Below, piece after piece: positions 26,201 through 34,208 of a stretch of DNA of 64,000 nt (within the stretch, counting starts at the first letter, position 1; every line of letters starts with the position of its first letter). Origin of the DNA: Acidobacteriota bacterium (GTDB taxonomy: Bacteria > Acidobacteriota > Terriglobia > Acidiferrales > UBA7541). A program made the translations under genes and the position numbers. The notes under the pieces were generated by a model. It did not search any database and was not told the origin of the DNA. It worked only from the letters and a program-made list of their open reading frames with translations. The stretch is taken from positions 62,001 through 126,000 of the forward strand of contig JABCYZ010000012.1 of the NCBI GenBank assembly GCA_013289955.1, given 5' to 3'.

Positions 26201-26617
26201 CCCGTCCGGATGCATGATCCAGACGTTTTCGCTGCCCTCGCGGTCGGAGATAAACGCGATCCATTTTCCATCAGGCGAAAATTTTGGCTGGCTGTCGAAT
26301 GCCATCCCGCCGTCGATCAGCTTGGCGGGGCCGCCTTCGATCGGCAGCGTGTATATGTCGCCGAGCAATTCGAATACGACGCTTTTCCCGTCGGGCGAAA
26401 CATCCAGCGAGAGCCACGTTCCCTCATCCGTCGTAAATTCGATCTTTCTCGCGGACTTTAGCGTCAGTCCCTTTTTCTCGTCTTTCTTATCCCGCTTGTC
26501 CGGGGCCGCAGCGTCCTGGAGCTTCGCTTGAACGTGCCCTCCCCATCCGCCAAGGATCACTGCCGACACCACGAACCACGCGGCCAGACCGCGCAGGCTG
26601 AGCTGCTTCGCTTTCAT
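23204..26617 (-). CDS. Secreted TolB-type beta-propeller fused to an amidohydrolase
   Basis: A 1137-residue exported protein with GGAGGAAAGAGA before its ATG and a signal peptide at residues 1-31. Residues from about 50 to 650 carry many PD40/TolB-type repeats (SPDGKxIAF, SPDGTRI). A linker of about 45 residues rich in Lys, Asp and Glu follows near 655-705. The rest is a metal-dependent amidohydrolase domain with VPGFVDTHAHW (the HxH metal site, about residues 770-777), THVIDGFHGNEH and a C-terminal GSIEAGKLADLVILDKNP. Where the fold normally has an Asp ligand (GTD/GSD), this protein reads GVGSHGQ. Similar propeller-amidohydrolase fusions are common in soil bacteria with no settled substrate. 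It is 45 bases behind the BNR-repeat gene and probably in one operon with it. Confidence 0.85.
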   Translation of the reverse strand: MKAKQLSLRGLAAWFVVSAVILGGWGGHVQAKLQDAAAPDKRDKKDEKKGLTLKSARKIEFTTDEGTWLSLDVSPDGKSVVFELLGDIYTLPIEGGPAKLIDGGMAFDSQPKFSPDGKWIAFISDREGSENVWIMHPDGSGAKQVSKDPNNEFASPSWSPDGSYIFVSKAGFGITTFEIWMYHVDGGTGVQVTKAKATPATPRRERGNAIGVVASPDGKYLYYAKRNGGFEYNAQFPLWQIARRDRKTGDEDVLFEQAESSFRPALSPDGTQLLYVTRYETESGLRLRNLETGEDRWVRYPITRDDQESRFTRDLFPGYAFLPDGKEIVYNQDGKIRRLNIRTGAESVIPFTAQVSQDLGPKLDFPQRVEQGPVKVRLIQGPAESPDGKRMVFSAMTHLYVMDLPDGKPRRLTSGNAHEFQPAWSPDGKFISYVTWSNEGGQLWKITAAGGTPQQLSKPAALYSNPVWSPDGTRIVALRGNAYDRENQEFDSGQTRNADLIWIPAGGGDANLILPARGAGSPHFTHDKERIYIYTPQGLVSLRFDGTDRRMHVQVKGQGSFAAEEPVPADDVKISPDGNWVLAQVMNQLYVTAVPVVGGEAPTVLVTSPSVPVKRLTDIGADYFNWADDGKTITWAVGASLFREPLSAISFEPPKDEKKEDEKKDEKKDAGTQTADASKDEKKDEKKEEKKLKEENKNVQEIAVVLEVPRKTPKGNIVLRGATVVTMKGDEVLKNADIVIENNRIKSVGPKGAVPAGAKVFDVAGKTIVPGFVDTHAHWTEIRRGILDTQNWAFLANLAYGVTAGLDVQTGTNDMFAYQDLVDSGDILGLRAFSTGPGVFSDNNFQSMEEVKGVLTKYRKYYGTHNIKSYVVGNRKQRQFMVEASKELEMMPTTEGALDLKLNLTHVIDGFHGNEHTLPITPLFKDVLEMFAQSGISETPTLIVNYGGPFGQEYWFENTNVHDNPKLNHFTPHNLIDEKTNRRPDWFRQDEYAFPRLSAQMAKLLRAGGLVGVGSHGQLQGLGYHWEMWMLASGGMTPLEVLRCATVNGSRIVGRPEDLGSIEAGKLADLVILDKNPLDDIHNTNTIHWVMKNGELFEGDTLDQVWPEQKKLEPLYFWNFDKPKAGEPLSYGKTVNP
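24523..24657. repeat. Purine/pyrimidine-biased low-complexity tract coding a Lys/Glu/Asp linker
   Basis: On the plus strand this is an almost unbroken run of TTC, CTT and TCC triplets, coding on the minus strand for DEKK-type repeats between propeller and amidohydrolase domains. Repeated triplets make it prone to slippage. Confidence 0.6.
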
Positions 26618-26662
26618 TCTCTTTCCTCCGTGTAGTCCCCAAGCCTTTTGCTTCGTTCGAGC

Positions 26663-29600
26663 CTATGGCTCTTCCTCTTCTTCATCTCCGCCCCGTCCAG
26701 ACCGCTGCGGCGGTGCAGGGACGATGTGGGGTATCCCCGCTTCATTCATCTTTTTATTCAGGGCAGGCAGATCCTCTTCCGCAATTTTTTTCACCAGGAC
26801 AGAGTTGTCGCCGACCAGCGGAGTCAGTTCCGCCAGCTTTTCCTTTTGCTGTCCTCCCGGCGCCGCCCAGAAACCATCCAGCTCTCTCAACAGGCTTTGC
26901 ACCTGCTGCGGAAGCGGCTCGGGCTTCCATTCAAACGGCGGTCCGGCATTTCCCAGTCCTTGCTGTTCGCGAACATACTTCTCTGCCACCGCGTCCACCT
27001 TCTTCTGCAGTTCCTCCGCGGCGTTCTGTATCTCCTGGGGAATCTTTGGCGCTTCCGGCTTGTCGGCATCCTTCTTCCACTGATCCCTCGCCGCTTTCAA
27101 CCCGTCCTTGATCCCTTGAATTGTCTTGCGGTCCTTGTCCGTCGTCTTCGCCATCAGATAGAGCTGCTGGATGGCTTCGCTTCGCGCCGCGCGGTCTGCC
27201 GGTGAAATCTGGAGCCGCGGGTCGTCCTCGACGGCAACCTCCTGGGTGGCTTCCTTGCTTCCTGTTTTGATCTTGATGGTGTACTTGCCGGCCTCGACGA
27301 GCGGCCCGCGCGGGCCAAAATCAAAACCAGCCGCGGCAGCCTCGAGTTGCTCCGGCGTTGGAACCGCCGGCGAATTCCACCGCAAGTCCCAGTTCGTGCG
27401 GTTTACGCCGGCCTTCCCGGGTCCGTCGAACTCCCGCACCAGCTTGTTGTCCTTGTCGTAGACGCTGATCTTTGTCTTGCCCTCCTTGTTCTCCTTCTCC
27501 TCTTTATTCTCTTTGTTCGCAGCCGCTTCGCTCTTCCCCTTTTGCTCCTCGCCCGGCGCCGCTGTTTCTTTCTTCTCTTTCTCCTTCTCCTTATCCTTAT
27601 CCTTATCTTTATCTTTTTCGTCCTTAGCCGCCTTGGGAGGTTCCGGCGGCACAGCTTCCTTCAGGTAGTAATTCAAAATCGCCCCGTAAGGCGGATTCTT
27701 TCCCGTGAACATCTTCTGCCCCGCGCTCCATCGGCGATCGCGCAAATCCCACAGCGTCGCCGTCCGTGGGCTGAAAAACGTCAAATCCGAATTCGCCACG
27801 TCCGCATTGAACTTCTCGATGGGCGTCATGTCATCGAAAATCCAGATAGACCGCCCGTGCGTCGCGAGCACCAGATCGTTCTGTTCCGCCTGAATCTCGA
27901 TATCATCCACCGGTACGGTTGGAAAATTGTTCTTCAGCGCCGTCCAGTCTGCTCCATGGTCCCAGGAAACCCACAGGCCAAACTCCGTCCCCGCAAAGAG
28001 CACGTTTCGGCTTTTCGGGTGCTCCCGCACGACGTGCACCGTGCCCGCCGAATCCGGAATCCCGTTGCGGATCGACTTCCAGGTCTCGCCGTAATCCGGC
28101 GTCTCGAATAAATACACGCTGTAGTCGTCCGTGCGGTGCCCATCGAATGTCGCGAACGCCGCCCCCTCGCTATACTTCGACGCCACAACGCGCGTTACGT
28201 AGGTTCCTTTGGGCAATCCCGGTACCCGAGCTGCCACGTTCTTCCAGGTTTTCCCGCCGTCTCGCGTCACCTGCAAATTCCCATCGTCCGTTCCGACCCA
28301 CAGCACATCGGCCGACAGCGGCGATTCATTCAGAGTTGTAATCGTCGGGTATTCCTCCACGCCGTCGTGCCGCGACAACGTGCTCTTGTCCGGCGTCTTC
28401 CCGAAAATCTGCAGCTTGTTTCGGTCCGCCCCCGTGGTCAGATCCCCGCCCAAACGCGTCCACGAATCCCCGCGGTCGGTCGACTTGAACAGATAATTCC
28501 CGCCGTAATAAATCGTCTTGTGATCGTGCGCCGAAACTTCCATTGGCGAGTTCCACTGAAAACGGTAGTGCGGCTCGCCTACCTTCGCTTCCGGCATGAT
28601 CTCCCGCTGCTGCGCGGTATGCTCATCTCGCCGCGAAATATGCCCATCCTGCGACTCCGTATAGACAATCCACGGCTCCGCGTAATCGATACGCGCATAG
28701 AAACCGTCGCCGCCAGGCATCAGCGTCCAATCGCTATTGATAATCCCGTCCCGCGTCAACGACATACTCGGCCCGCACCAGCTCCCGTTGTCCTGCAAAC
28801 CGCCGCAGATCTTGTAGGGCTTCTCGTTGTCCAATCCCACTTCATAGAACTGTCCAATCGCGATCGTATTCAGGAAGTCCCAAGTCCGCCCGTTGTCGTA
28901 ACTCCAATGAATCCCGCCATCGCAGCCGGTAATGACGTGATTCGAATCCGCCGGATCGATCCACATCGCATGAAAATCCCCATGAATACCCTTCACCCGC
29001 TGCGTCAGAAACGTCTTCCCCCCATCCTCTGAATAGAACATCTGCGCACCCAGCTCCCAAATCCGCAAATCGTTGTTGGGATCGATCCGGATCTGGCTGT
29101 AATAGGAAGGCCGCGGGTTCGTGTCCCCCATCTTCTTCCAGGTCTCGCCCTTGTCCTCGCTGCGATACGTCCCGCCCTTTTCATGCTGCACAATCGCGTA
29201 GACGATGTTTGAATCCTTGCGGTAAATGTCCAACCCGATTCGACCGACATCTCCGCCGTTCTCATACGGCAGCCCCTTGGTCAGTTTTTTCCAGGTCGTC
29301 CCGCCATCCACGGTCTTATAAATCCCGCCGTCCGGTCCGCCGCCATTGAATCCGAACGGCGTCCGCCGCCTTTGATACGCCGCCGCATAAAGCGTGTCGG
29401 GACTCTCCGGATCCATGGCGATATCGCTCACGCCCGTGTCGTTGTTGATCTTCAACACTTGATTCCAGGTCTTCCCGCCATCCGCCGTCTTGTAAACACC
29501 GCGCTCCGGATTCGGCCCCCACAGATGCCCCAGCGCCGCCGCGTAAACCACTTCCGGATTTTTCGGATGAATCACGATGCGCCCGATGTGCAGTGTCGCC

Positions 29601-30052
29601 CGCAGGCCCATGTTCTGCCAGGTCTTCCCGGCGTCCAGCGACTTGTAGATTCCATCTCCCCAGGAAGAGCTTTGCCTGTTGTTGGGTTCCCCCGTACCGA
29701 CCCACACCACCGCCGGGTCCGAGGGAGCAATCGCAATATCGCCGATCGTCGACACACCTTGCTTGTCAAACACGGGCTCCCACGTGGTCCCGTTATTCGT
29801 GGTCTTCCACACCCCACCCGATGCCGTCCCCACATAGACGATGTTGGGATTGCTCTCGACGACGCCAAAATCGTCGATGCGCCCGCCCATCACCGCCGGC
29901 CCGATCTCTCGAAACTCCAGATTTTTCAGCTTGTCAGTCACACTTGACTGGCCCGCCGATCCATCGGGCAAAGTGAACACCAGCGCAAGGCAGAATATAC
30001 TTGGCGCCAAAACAATCCTCAACGTGGACAATCCGGACAAAGAACGACGCAT
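26663..30052 (-). CDS. Secreted VPS10/BNR-repeat beta-propeller protein
   Basis: A 1129-residue exported protein. ATG 30052 follows AGGGGGAA, a better site than the upstream frame start. A signal peptide covers about residues 1-35. The next 730 residues hold many BNR/sortilin-type repeats of the form SxDxGxTW (KTTNNGTTWEPVF, KSLDAGKTWQNM, TRDGGKTWKNV), building one or two large propellers. A low-complexity Lys/Glu/Asp linker at about 780-835 leads to an Ig-like segment and a helical C-terminus ending in an acidic tail. Such proteins are often annotated as glycosyl hydrolases, but no sialidase catalytic set is evident. Binding to a surface glycan or peptide is plausible. The amidohydrolase gene follows directly. 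Confidence 0.83.
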   Translation of the reverse strand: MRRSLSGLSTLRIVLAPSIFCLALVFTLPDGSAGQSSVTDKLKNLEFREIGPAVMGGRIDDFGVVESNPNIVYVGTASGGVWKTTNNGTTWEPVFDKQGVSTIGDIAIAPSDPAVVWVGTGEPNNRQSSSWGDGIYKSLDAGKTWQNMGLRATLHIGRIVIHPKNPEVVYAAALGHLWGPNPERGVYKTADGGKTWNQVLKINNDTGVSDIAMDPESPDTLYAAAYQRRRTPFGFNGGGPDGGIYKTVDGGTTWKKLTKGLPYENGGDVGRIGLDIYRKDSNIVYAIVQHEKGGTYRSEDKGETWKKMGDTNPRPSYYSQIRIDPNNDLRIWELGAQMFYSEDGGKTFLTQRVKGIHGDFHAMWIDPADSNHVITGCDGGIHWSYDNGRTWDFLNTIAIGQFYEVGLDNEKPYKICGGLQDNGSWCGPSMSLTRDGIINSDWTLMPGGDGFYARIDYAEPWIVYTESQDGHISRRDEHTAQQREIMPEAKVGEPHYRFQWNSPMEVSAHDHKTIYYGGNYLFKSTDRGDSWTRLGGDLTTGADRNKLQIFGKTPDKSTLSRHDGVEEYPTITTLNESPLSADVLWVGTDDGNLQVTRDGGKTWKNVAARVPGLPKGTYVTRVVASKYSEGAAFATFDGHRTDDYSVYLFETPDYGETWKSIRNGIPDSAGTVHVVREHPKSRNVLFAGTEFGLWVSWDHGADWTALKNNFPTVPVDDIEIQAEQNDLVLATHGRSIWIFDDMTPIEKFNADVANSDLTFFSPRTATLWDLRDRRWSAGQKMFTGKNPPYGAILNYYLKEAVPPEPPKAAKDEKDKDKDKDKEKEKEKKETAAPGEEQKGKSEAAANKENKEEKENKEGKTKISVYDKDNKLVREFDGPGKAGVNRTNWDLRWNSPAVPTPEQLEAAAAGFDFGPRGPLVEAGKYTIKIKTGSKEATQEVAVEDDPRLQISPADRAARSEAIQQLYLMAKTTDKDRKTIQGIKDGLKAARDQWKKDADKPEAPKIPQEIQNAAEELQKKVDAVAEKYVREQQGLGNAGPPFEWKPEPLPQQVQSLLRELDGFWAAPGGQQKEKLAELTPLVGDNSVLVKKIAEEDLPALNKKMNEAGIPHIVPAPPQRSGRGGDEEEEEP
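27565..27624. repeat. Imperfect hexamer repeat (TCCTTA family) inside the BNR-protein gene
   Basis: About ten 6-base units related to CCTTAT/CTTTAT/CCTTCT run in tandem. On the coding strand they give alternating Lys-Asp and Lys-Glu. Length changes in steps of six would keep the frame. Confidence 0.65.
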
Positions 30053-30332
30053 ACTATTCCCCCTAGTAATCAAGGCCGGGCATCATACCTCCTCCGTGCC
30101 GCGGCGTGCATCAATTGTTTCTGGACTGGCAAAGAGACCCGTGCTTCTGCAGACGCGCTACATCGACTCCGCGTTTCGTTCCGCTGCTCCGATCGCCAAA
30201 ACGCCTTCAGGCGCCCGGCCGCTGGCGCTCCTTCTCCGCTTGGCTACCCATCCCTCCGGCCGCATGCTAGGCTATCCAACTGTTTTCATCGCCCAAATGT
30301 TCCGCGTGAATGGTCGCTCTCATGCCCGGATT

Positions 30333-32708
30333 ATGTCCGCGCCCCGCTTCTTTCTCTTCCTCGCGATGCTGCTCTATTTCCTCCCGTCGCCGGCTCTGCC
30401 CGCATCCTCCGCCGAGCAGGGCGGCCTGCATTCCGCCAAAGCCGGCAATGTCGAAATCTGGTCTCGCGGACCGCAACAAAAACGCGGCGACCTTTTTATC
30501 GCAGATGATGATGTGGATATTCATTACGGAGACGAACGCCTCCAGGCCGATCACGTCGAATACAACGAAAAAACTTCCGAATCCTTCGCTCGCGGCCATG
30601 TCCGCTATGATTACAACAATGAACACCTCGAAGCCGATGAAGCCCACTACAACGTAAGCACCGGCCACGGCACTTTCACCAACGTTCGCGGCACCGTCAA
30701 AATCGAACGCCGCGCCAATCCCTTGATTCTGATTTCTCAGAATCCCATCTATTTCCAGGCTCCGCAGGTCGAACGCCTCGCCAATGACATCTACCTCATC
30801 AGCAATGGCTGGATTACGATTTGCGACCCCCAACACCCCACTTGGCAGTTCTACGCACCGCACGCCCGCATTCGTCTCAATAAGACCATCGCTCTCGTCA
30901 GCGCCAATTTCCGGCTCTACCGCGTGCCTCTCATCTGGATGCCTTATGCCACCGCGCCGGCAGGAGAAAAGGTCCGCCAGTCCGGAATTTTGCTTCCCGT
31001 GATTTCCCAGAGCAACAGTAAGGGCTTTGTACTGGGGGATGCCCTATACCTGGCGCCCCGGCCATGGTTCGATGTCACGGCGGGAGCCGAGCTGCTCACC
31101 AAGCGCGGCTCCGCCGAACGCGGCGAATTCCGCGCACGTCCTTTCGAAAACACCTCGATTAAATACACTTACTACGGCGTGATCGACCGCGGCATCAATG
31201 AGCCCGGGCCAAACGACTCGACCGTCCTTGAAAAACAAGGAGGCCATCAGCAGCAACTCGAAGTTCAGTCTCTGCTTCCCGACGGCTGGCGTTTCGTCAG
31301 CGACCTTAACGAACTTTCTTCGCTGACCTTCCGGCTGGCCTTTGCCGACAGCTTTGGCGATGCCATCACTTCCGAAGTTCGCAGCGCTACCTTCCTCACC
31401 AACAATTTCCGCGGTTTCAGCCTGAACTTCGCCGCCCTGGCCGACAAAGCCTTTCTCAGCATTCCGATCACAAACACCATTACGGGTGTGACCACTCCGG
31501 CCGTCAGCGTTTCGCTGCGCGACGCTCCGGAAGTCCGCTTCGGCTCCGTCGAACAAGCCCCCTGGCAGAATCTCCCCATCTATTTTTCGCTCGACGCCTT
31601 TGCCGGCGCCCTCCACCGCCAGGATGACACTCCCATCAACACCGCTCCCTTCGTGCCCCGCACCGAATTCGCTCCCACCGTCACTGTTCCCCTCCACTTC
31701 GGCTCCTGGCTGGGCGTCACCACCTCTGCCACCTTCCGCACCACCTACTACGGCGACTCTTACACTGCCACGGGACTATTGAGCGCACAATCCATCACGC
31801 GTAATACCGGCGAACTCACCGTTGACCTGCGCCTGCCCACTCTCGAACGCTTTTTCGACCGTTCCCCTCTCGAGAAAAACAAACCTCGGAAGCGCTACAA
31901 GCACACTATCGAACCAACCATCACGTACCACTACGTTGGCGGCGTCAGCAATTTTGCGGACTTCATTCGCTTCGACTCCGACGCCACCCTGACCGACACC
32001 AACCAGGTCGAATACGGCCTTACACAGCGCCTGTTCGTCAAGACGGGCGACGCCCAGCCCCAGGAATTGCTCACCTGGAGCATCCTCCAGGAACATTACT
32101 TCGATCCTACCTTCGGTGGCGCCATCGTGGATGGCCAGCGCAACGTCTTCGAAGCGCTCAGCGCCATCTCGCCTTTTGCTTTCGCCTTCGGCACACGCAA
32201 CTGGTCACCCATCATCAGCGATTTCAAGGTCACCCCCGGCGGCCTCTACGACCTCGAGCAAATCCTCCAGTACGATCCTCAAATTCAACGCCTCGTCACC
32301 GTCGGTACGCTCCTCAAAGTGAAGCCCTACAGCGAATTCTTCGCCACCGTCGCCTATTTCCGCCTGAACGACAATCCCGTCGAAGCCGATCTTCCTCTCA
32401 CGCCTCCGCAAGGATTTGTGGCCTTTTCGCAGCCCCTCTCGAACCAGGTGCGCGCCCTGCTCGGCTACGGCAATCTCACCCGTAAAGGCTTCAATTTCAC
32501 CACCGGCATCAGCTACGATTTCACCAACCAGATCCTGCAAAGCCAGCTCGTCCAAGTCAGCTACAACGGAAGCTGCTGCGGGCTCGCTCTCGAATATCGC
32601 CGCATCAACCTCGGCCAGGTCCGCACCGAAAATCGCTTCACCGCGACCTTCATCATCGCCAACATCGGCTCCTTCGGAAATCTCCGCCGCCAGGAAAAAA
32701 TCTTCTAG
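30333..32708 (+). CDS. lptD: LPS-assembly outer-membrane protein LptD
   Basis: A 791-residue outer-membrane beta-barrel that inserts LPS into the outer leaflet. ATG 30333 gives a clean signal peptide (residues 1-26); an in-frame ATG at 30297 is the alternative. The N-terminal OstA/LptA-like domain is at about residues 40-150, with repeats such as GDERLQADHVEYNEKT and NEHLEADEAHYNVSTG. The rest is barrel strands ending in the Phe terminus typical of outer-membrane proteins (RRQEKIF). The conserved adjacent pair Cys748-Cys749 is present near the end, with one N-terminal Cys164; E. coli uses two N-terminal cysteines to bridge this pair. No other lpt gene is nearby. Confidence 0.9.
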   Translation: MSAPRFFLFLAMLLYFLPSPALPASSAEQGGLHSAKAGNVEIWSRGPQQKRGDLFIADDDVDIHYGDERLQADHVEYNEKTSESFARGHVRYDYNNEHLEADEAHYNVSTGHGTFTNVRGTVKIERRANPLILISQNPIYFQAPQVERLANDIYLISNGWITICDPQHPTWQFYAPHARIRLNKTIALVSANFRLYRVPLIWMPYATAPAGEKVRQSGILLPVISQSNSKGFVLGDALYLAPRPWFDVTAGAELLTKRGSAERGEFRARPFENTSIKYTYYGVIDRGINEPGPNDSTVLEKQGGHQQQLEVQSLLPDGWRFVSDLNELSSLTFRLAFADSFGDAITSEVRSATFLTNNFRGFSLNFAALADKAFLSIPITNTITGVTTPAVSVSLRDAPEVRFGSVEQAPWQNLPIYFSLDAFAGALHRQDDTPINTAPFVPRTEFAPTVTVPLHFGSWLGVTTSATFRTTYYGDSYTATGLLSAQSITRNTGELTVDLRLPTLERFFDRSPLEKNKPRKRYKHTIEPTITYHYVGGVSNFADFIRFDSDATLTDTNQVEYGLTQRLFVKTGDAQPQELLTWSILQEHYFDPTFGGAIVDGQRNVFEALSAISPFAFAFGTRNWSPIISDFKVTPGGLYDLEQILQYDPQIQRLVTVGTLLKVKPYSEFFATVAYFRLNDNPVEADLPLTPPQGFVAFSQPLSNQVRALLGYGNLTRKGFNFTTGISYDFTNQILQSQLVQVSYNGSCCGLALEYRRINLGQVRTENRFTATFIIANIGSFGNLRRQEKIF

Positions 32709-32730
32709 TTCTTTTGTCTTCTCCTCTCCC

Positions 32731-32760
32731 TTCTCTGTGCCCTCTCTGAACTCTGTGTTA
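32731..32760. repeat. CTCTGTG-type short intergenic motif
   Basis: TTCTCTGTGCCCTCTCTGAA, then CTCTGTGTTA, lies in the 78-base gap between lptD and the amidase gene. It resembles the CTCTGTG-rich short sequences often scattered between genes in acidobacterial and other soil-bacterial genomes. Only one copy is in view, so repeat status is not proven here. Confidence 0.35.
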
Positions 32761-32786
32761 GATTTCCCCTTCCACCCCAAGCTCCC

Positions 32787-34208
32787 ATGCCCACCACGAC
32801 CGACACCGACCTGGCCTTCGCCTCCATCGAAGAGATCTCCCGCCTCTACCGCAAACGGAAACTCTCCCCGGTCGAACTCACCAAACTCATCCTCGCGCGC
32901 CTTGACGAACTGAATCCCCGGCTCAACGCCTACATCACTGTCACAGCCGACCTTGCCCTCGTCCAAGCCAAACAAGCCGAAGCCAGACTTTTCGCCCCGC
33001 GCGGCAGTAGAGACGATCGCGGACCGCTCGATGGCATCCCCATCTCGCTGAAAGACAATATTTACACGCAGGATATCCGCACCACGGCGGGCTCAAAGAT
33101 TCTCGGGAAGTTCATTCCGCAACACGACGCTCGAGTCGTCAGAAAGCTCAAGGAAGCTGGCGCGGTTATTCTCGGTAAAACCAACCTGCACGAGTTTGCC
33201 TACGGCGTGACGAGCAACAATCCCCACTACGGCCCCGTCCACAATCCCTGGGACCTCCGTCGCATCCCCGGCGGCTCCAGCGGCGGCTCCGCTGCCGCCG
33301 TCGCCGCTGGCCTCTCTTATGGCAGCATTGGCAGCGACACCGGCGGTTCCATTCGCATCCCCGCTTCGCTCTGCGGCATCGTCGGCCTCAAGCCCACGCT
33401 CGGCCGCGTAAGCGTTCGAGGAGTCATTCCGCTTTCCCCGCACCTCGATTGCGTCGGCCCGCTAGCTCGTACGGTGTGCGACGCGGCTCATCTCCTTGAA
33501 CCCATTCTCGATCGCGTCAAAGGCCAACCCAGTCTTCGCGCTCATGAAAAATCTTCCGCCAAGCTCCCGAAATTCACGCTCGGAATTCCCAAGGATTTTT
33601 TTCTTGATGCTGTTTCACCCGAAGTCTGCGCCGTTTTCGAAGACGCCCTCCGCGTCCTCAAAAAGCAACGCGTCACGCTCAGGAAAATCTCTCTGCCTCT
33701 TCTAAAGGAGACCGAAGACGCAGGAAACCAAATCGCCTGGGCCGAAGCCACCCACTATCACCAGGAGGCCGGTTGGTTTCCCTCTCGCGCCGCCGATTAC
33801 GGCGACGACGTTCGCACTCGCCTCGAGATGGGAACCAAAGTAAGCGCCACAACTTATCTGTCCGCTCTCGAATTCCGCGAAAAATTCATCCAGCAATTCC
33901 ATCTGAGCCTCGAAGATACCGGCGTTGACGCTCTAGCCGTTCCCACAACGCCCGTCACCGCGCCGCTCATCGGTCAGGAAACCGTCTCCCCCGGCAATCG
34001 ATCCACGCGCGCGCTCCTGCTCCGGGCCAATCGTCCCGCCAATCTCGCCGGCCTTCCCGCCATCTCCGTCCCCTGTGGTTTCACTCCCGGAGGCCTTCCC
34101 GTCGGCCTCCAACTCATCGGCGCCGTCGCCGATGAGCATCTCCTGCTTGAGATTGCCCGCCTCTTCGAGCGCGCCCGCCCTCAACCCCGCCGTCCCTCAA
34201 TCCTCTAG
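32787..34208 (+). CDS. Amidase-signature-family enzyme (GatA-like)
   Basis: A 473-residue amidase. The Ser-cisSer-Lys triad is visible as Lys89 (PISLKDNI), Ser164 in the Gly/Ser-rich PGGSSGGSAAA, and nucleophile Ser188 (SDTGGSIRIPA). Their spacing of 75 and 99 residues equals that in GatA. GatA is the glutaminase-like subunit of the GatCAB amidotransferase that corrects Glu-tRNA(Gln). No gatB or gatC lies beside this gene, so it may equally be a stand-alone amidase of unknown substrate. No clear ribosome-binding site is seen. Its last 12 bases overlap the end of the convergent oxidoreductase gene. Confidence 0.85.
   Translation: MPTTTDTDLAFASIEEISRLYRKRKLSPVELTKLILARLDELNPRLNAYITVTADLALVQAKQAEARLFAPRGSRDDRGPLDGIPISLKDNIYTQDIRTTAGSKILGKFIPQHDARVVRKLKEAGAVILGKTNLHEFAYGVTSNNPHYGPVHNPWDLRRIPGGSSGGSAAAVAAGLSYGSIGSDTGGSIRIPASLCGIVGLKPTLGRVSVRGVIPLSPHLDCVGPLARTVCDAAHLLEPILDRVKGQPSLRAHEKSSAKLPKFTLGIPKDFFLDAVSPEVCAVFEDALRVLKKQRVTLRKISLPLLKETEDAGNQIAWAEATHYHQEAGWFPSRAADYGDDVRTRLEMGTKVSATTYLSALEFREKFIQQFHLSLEDTGVDALAVPTTPVTAPLIGQETVSPGNRSTRALLLRANRPANLAGLPAISVPCGFTPGGLPVGLQLIGAVADEHLLLEIARLFERARPQPRRPSIL

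Noticed and set aside
29841..30332. Upstream extension of the lptD frame
   Set aside because: It runs into the start of the divergent BNR gene and would bury the lptD signal peptide.
32787..34208. Assignment as true GatA of the GatCAB complex
   Set aside because: Catalytic triad spacing fits, but gatB and gatC are not adjacent, so only an amidase-family call is made.
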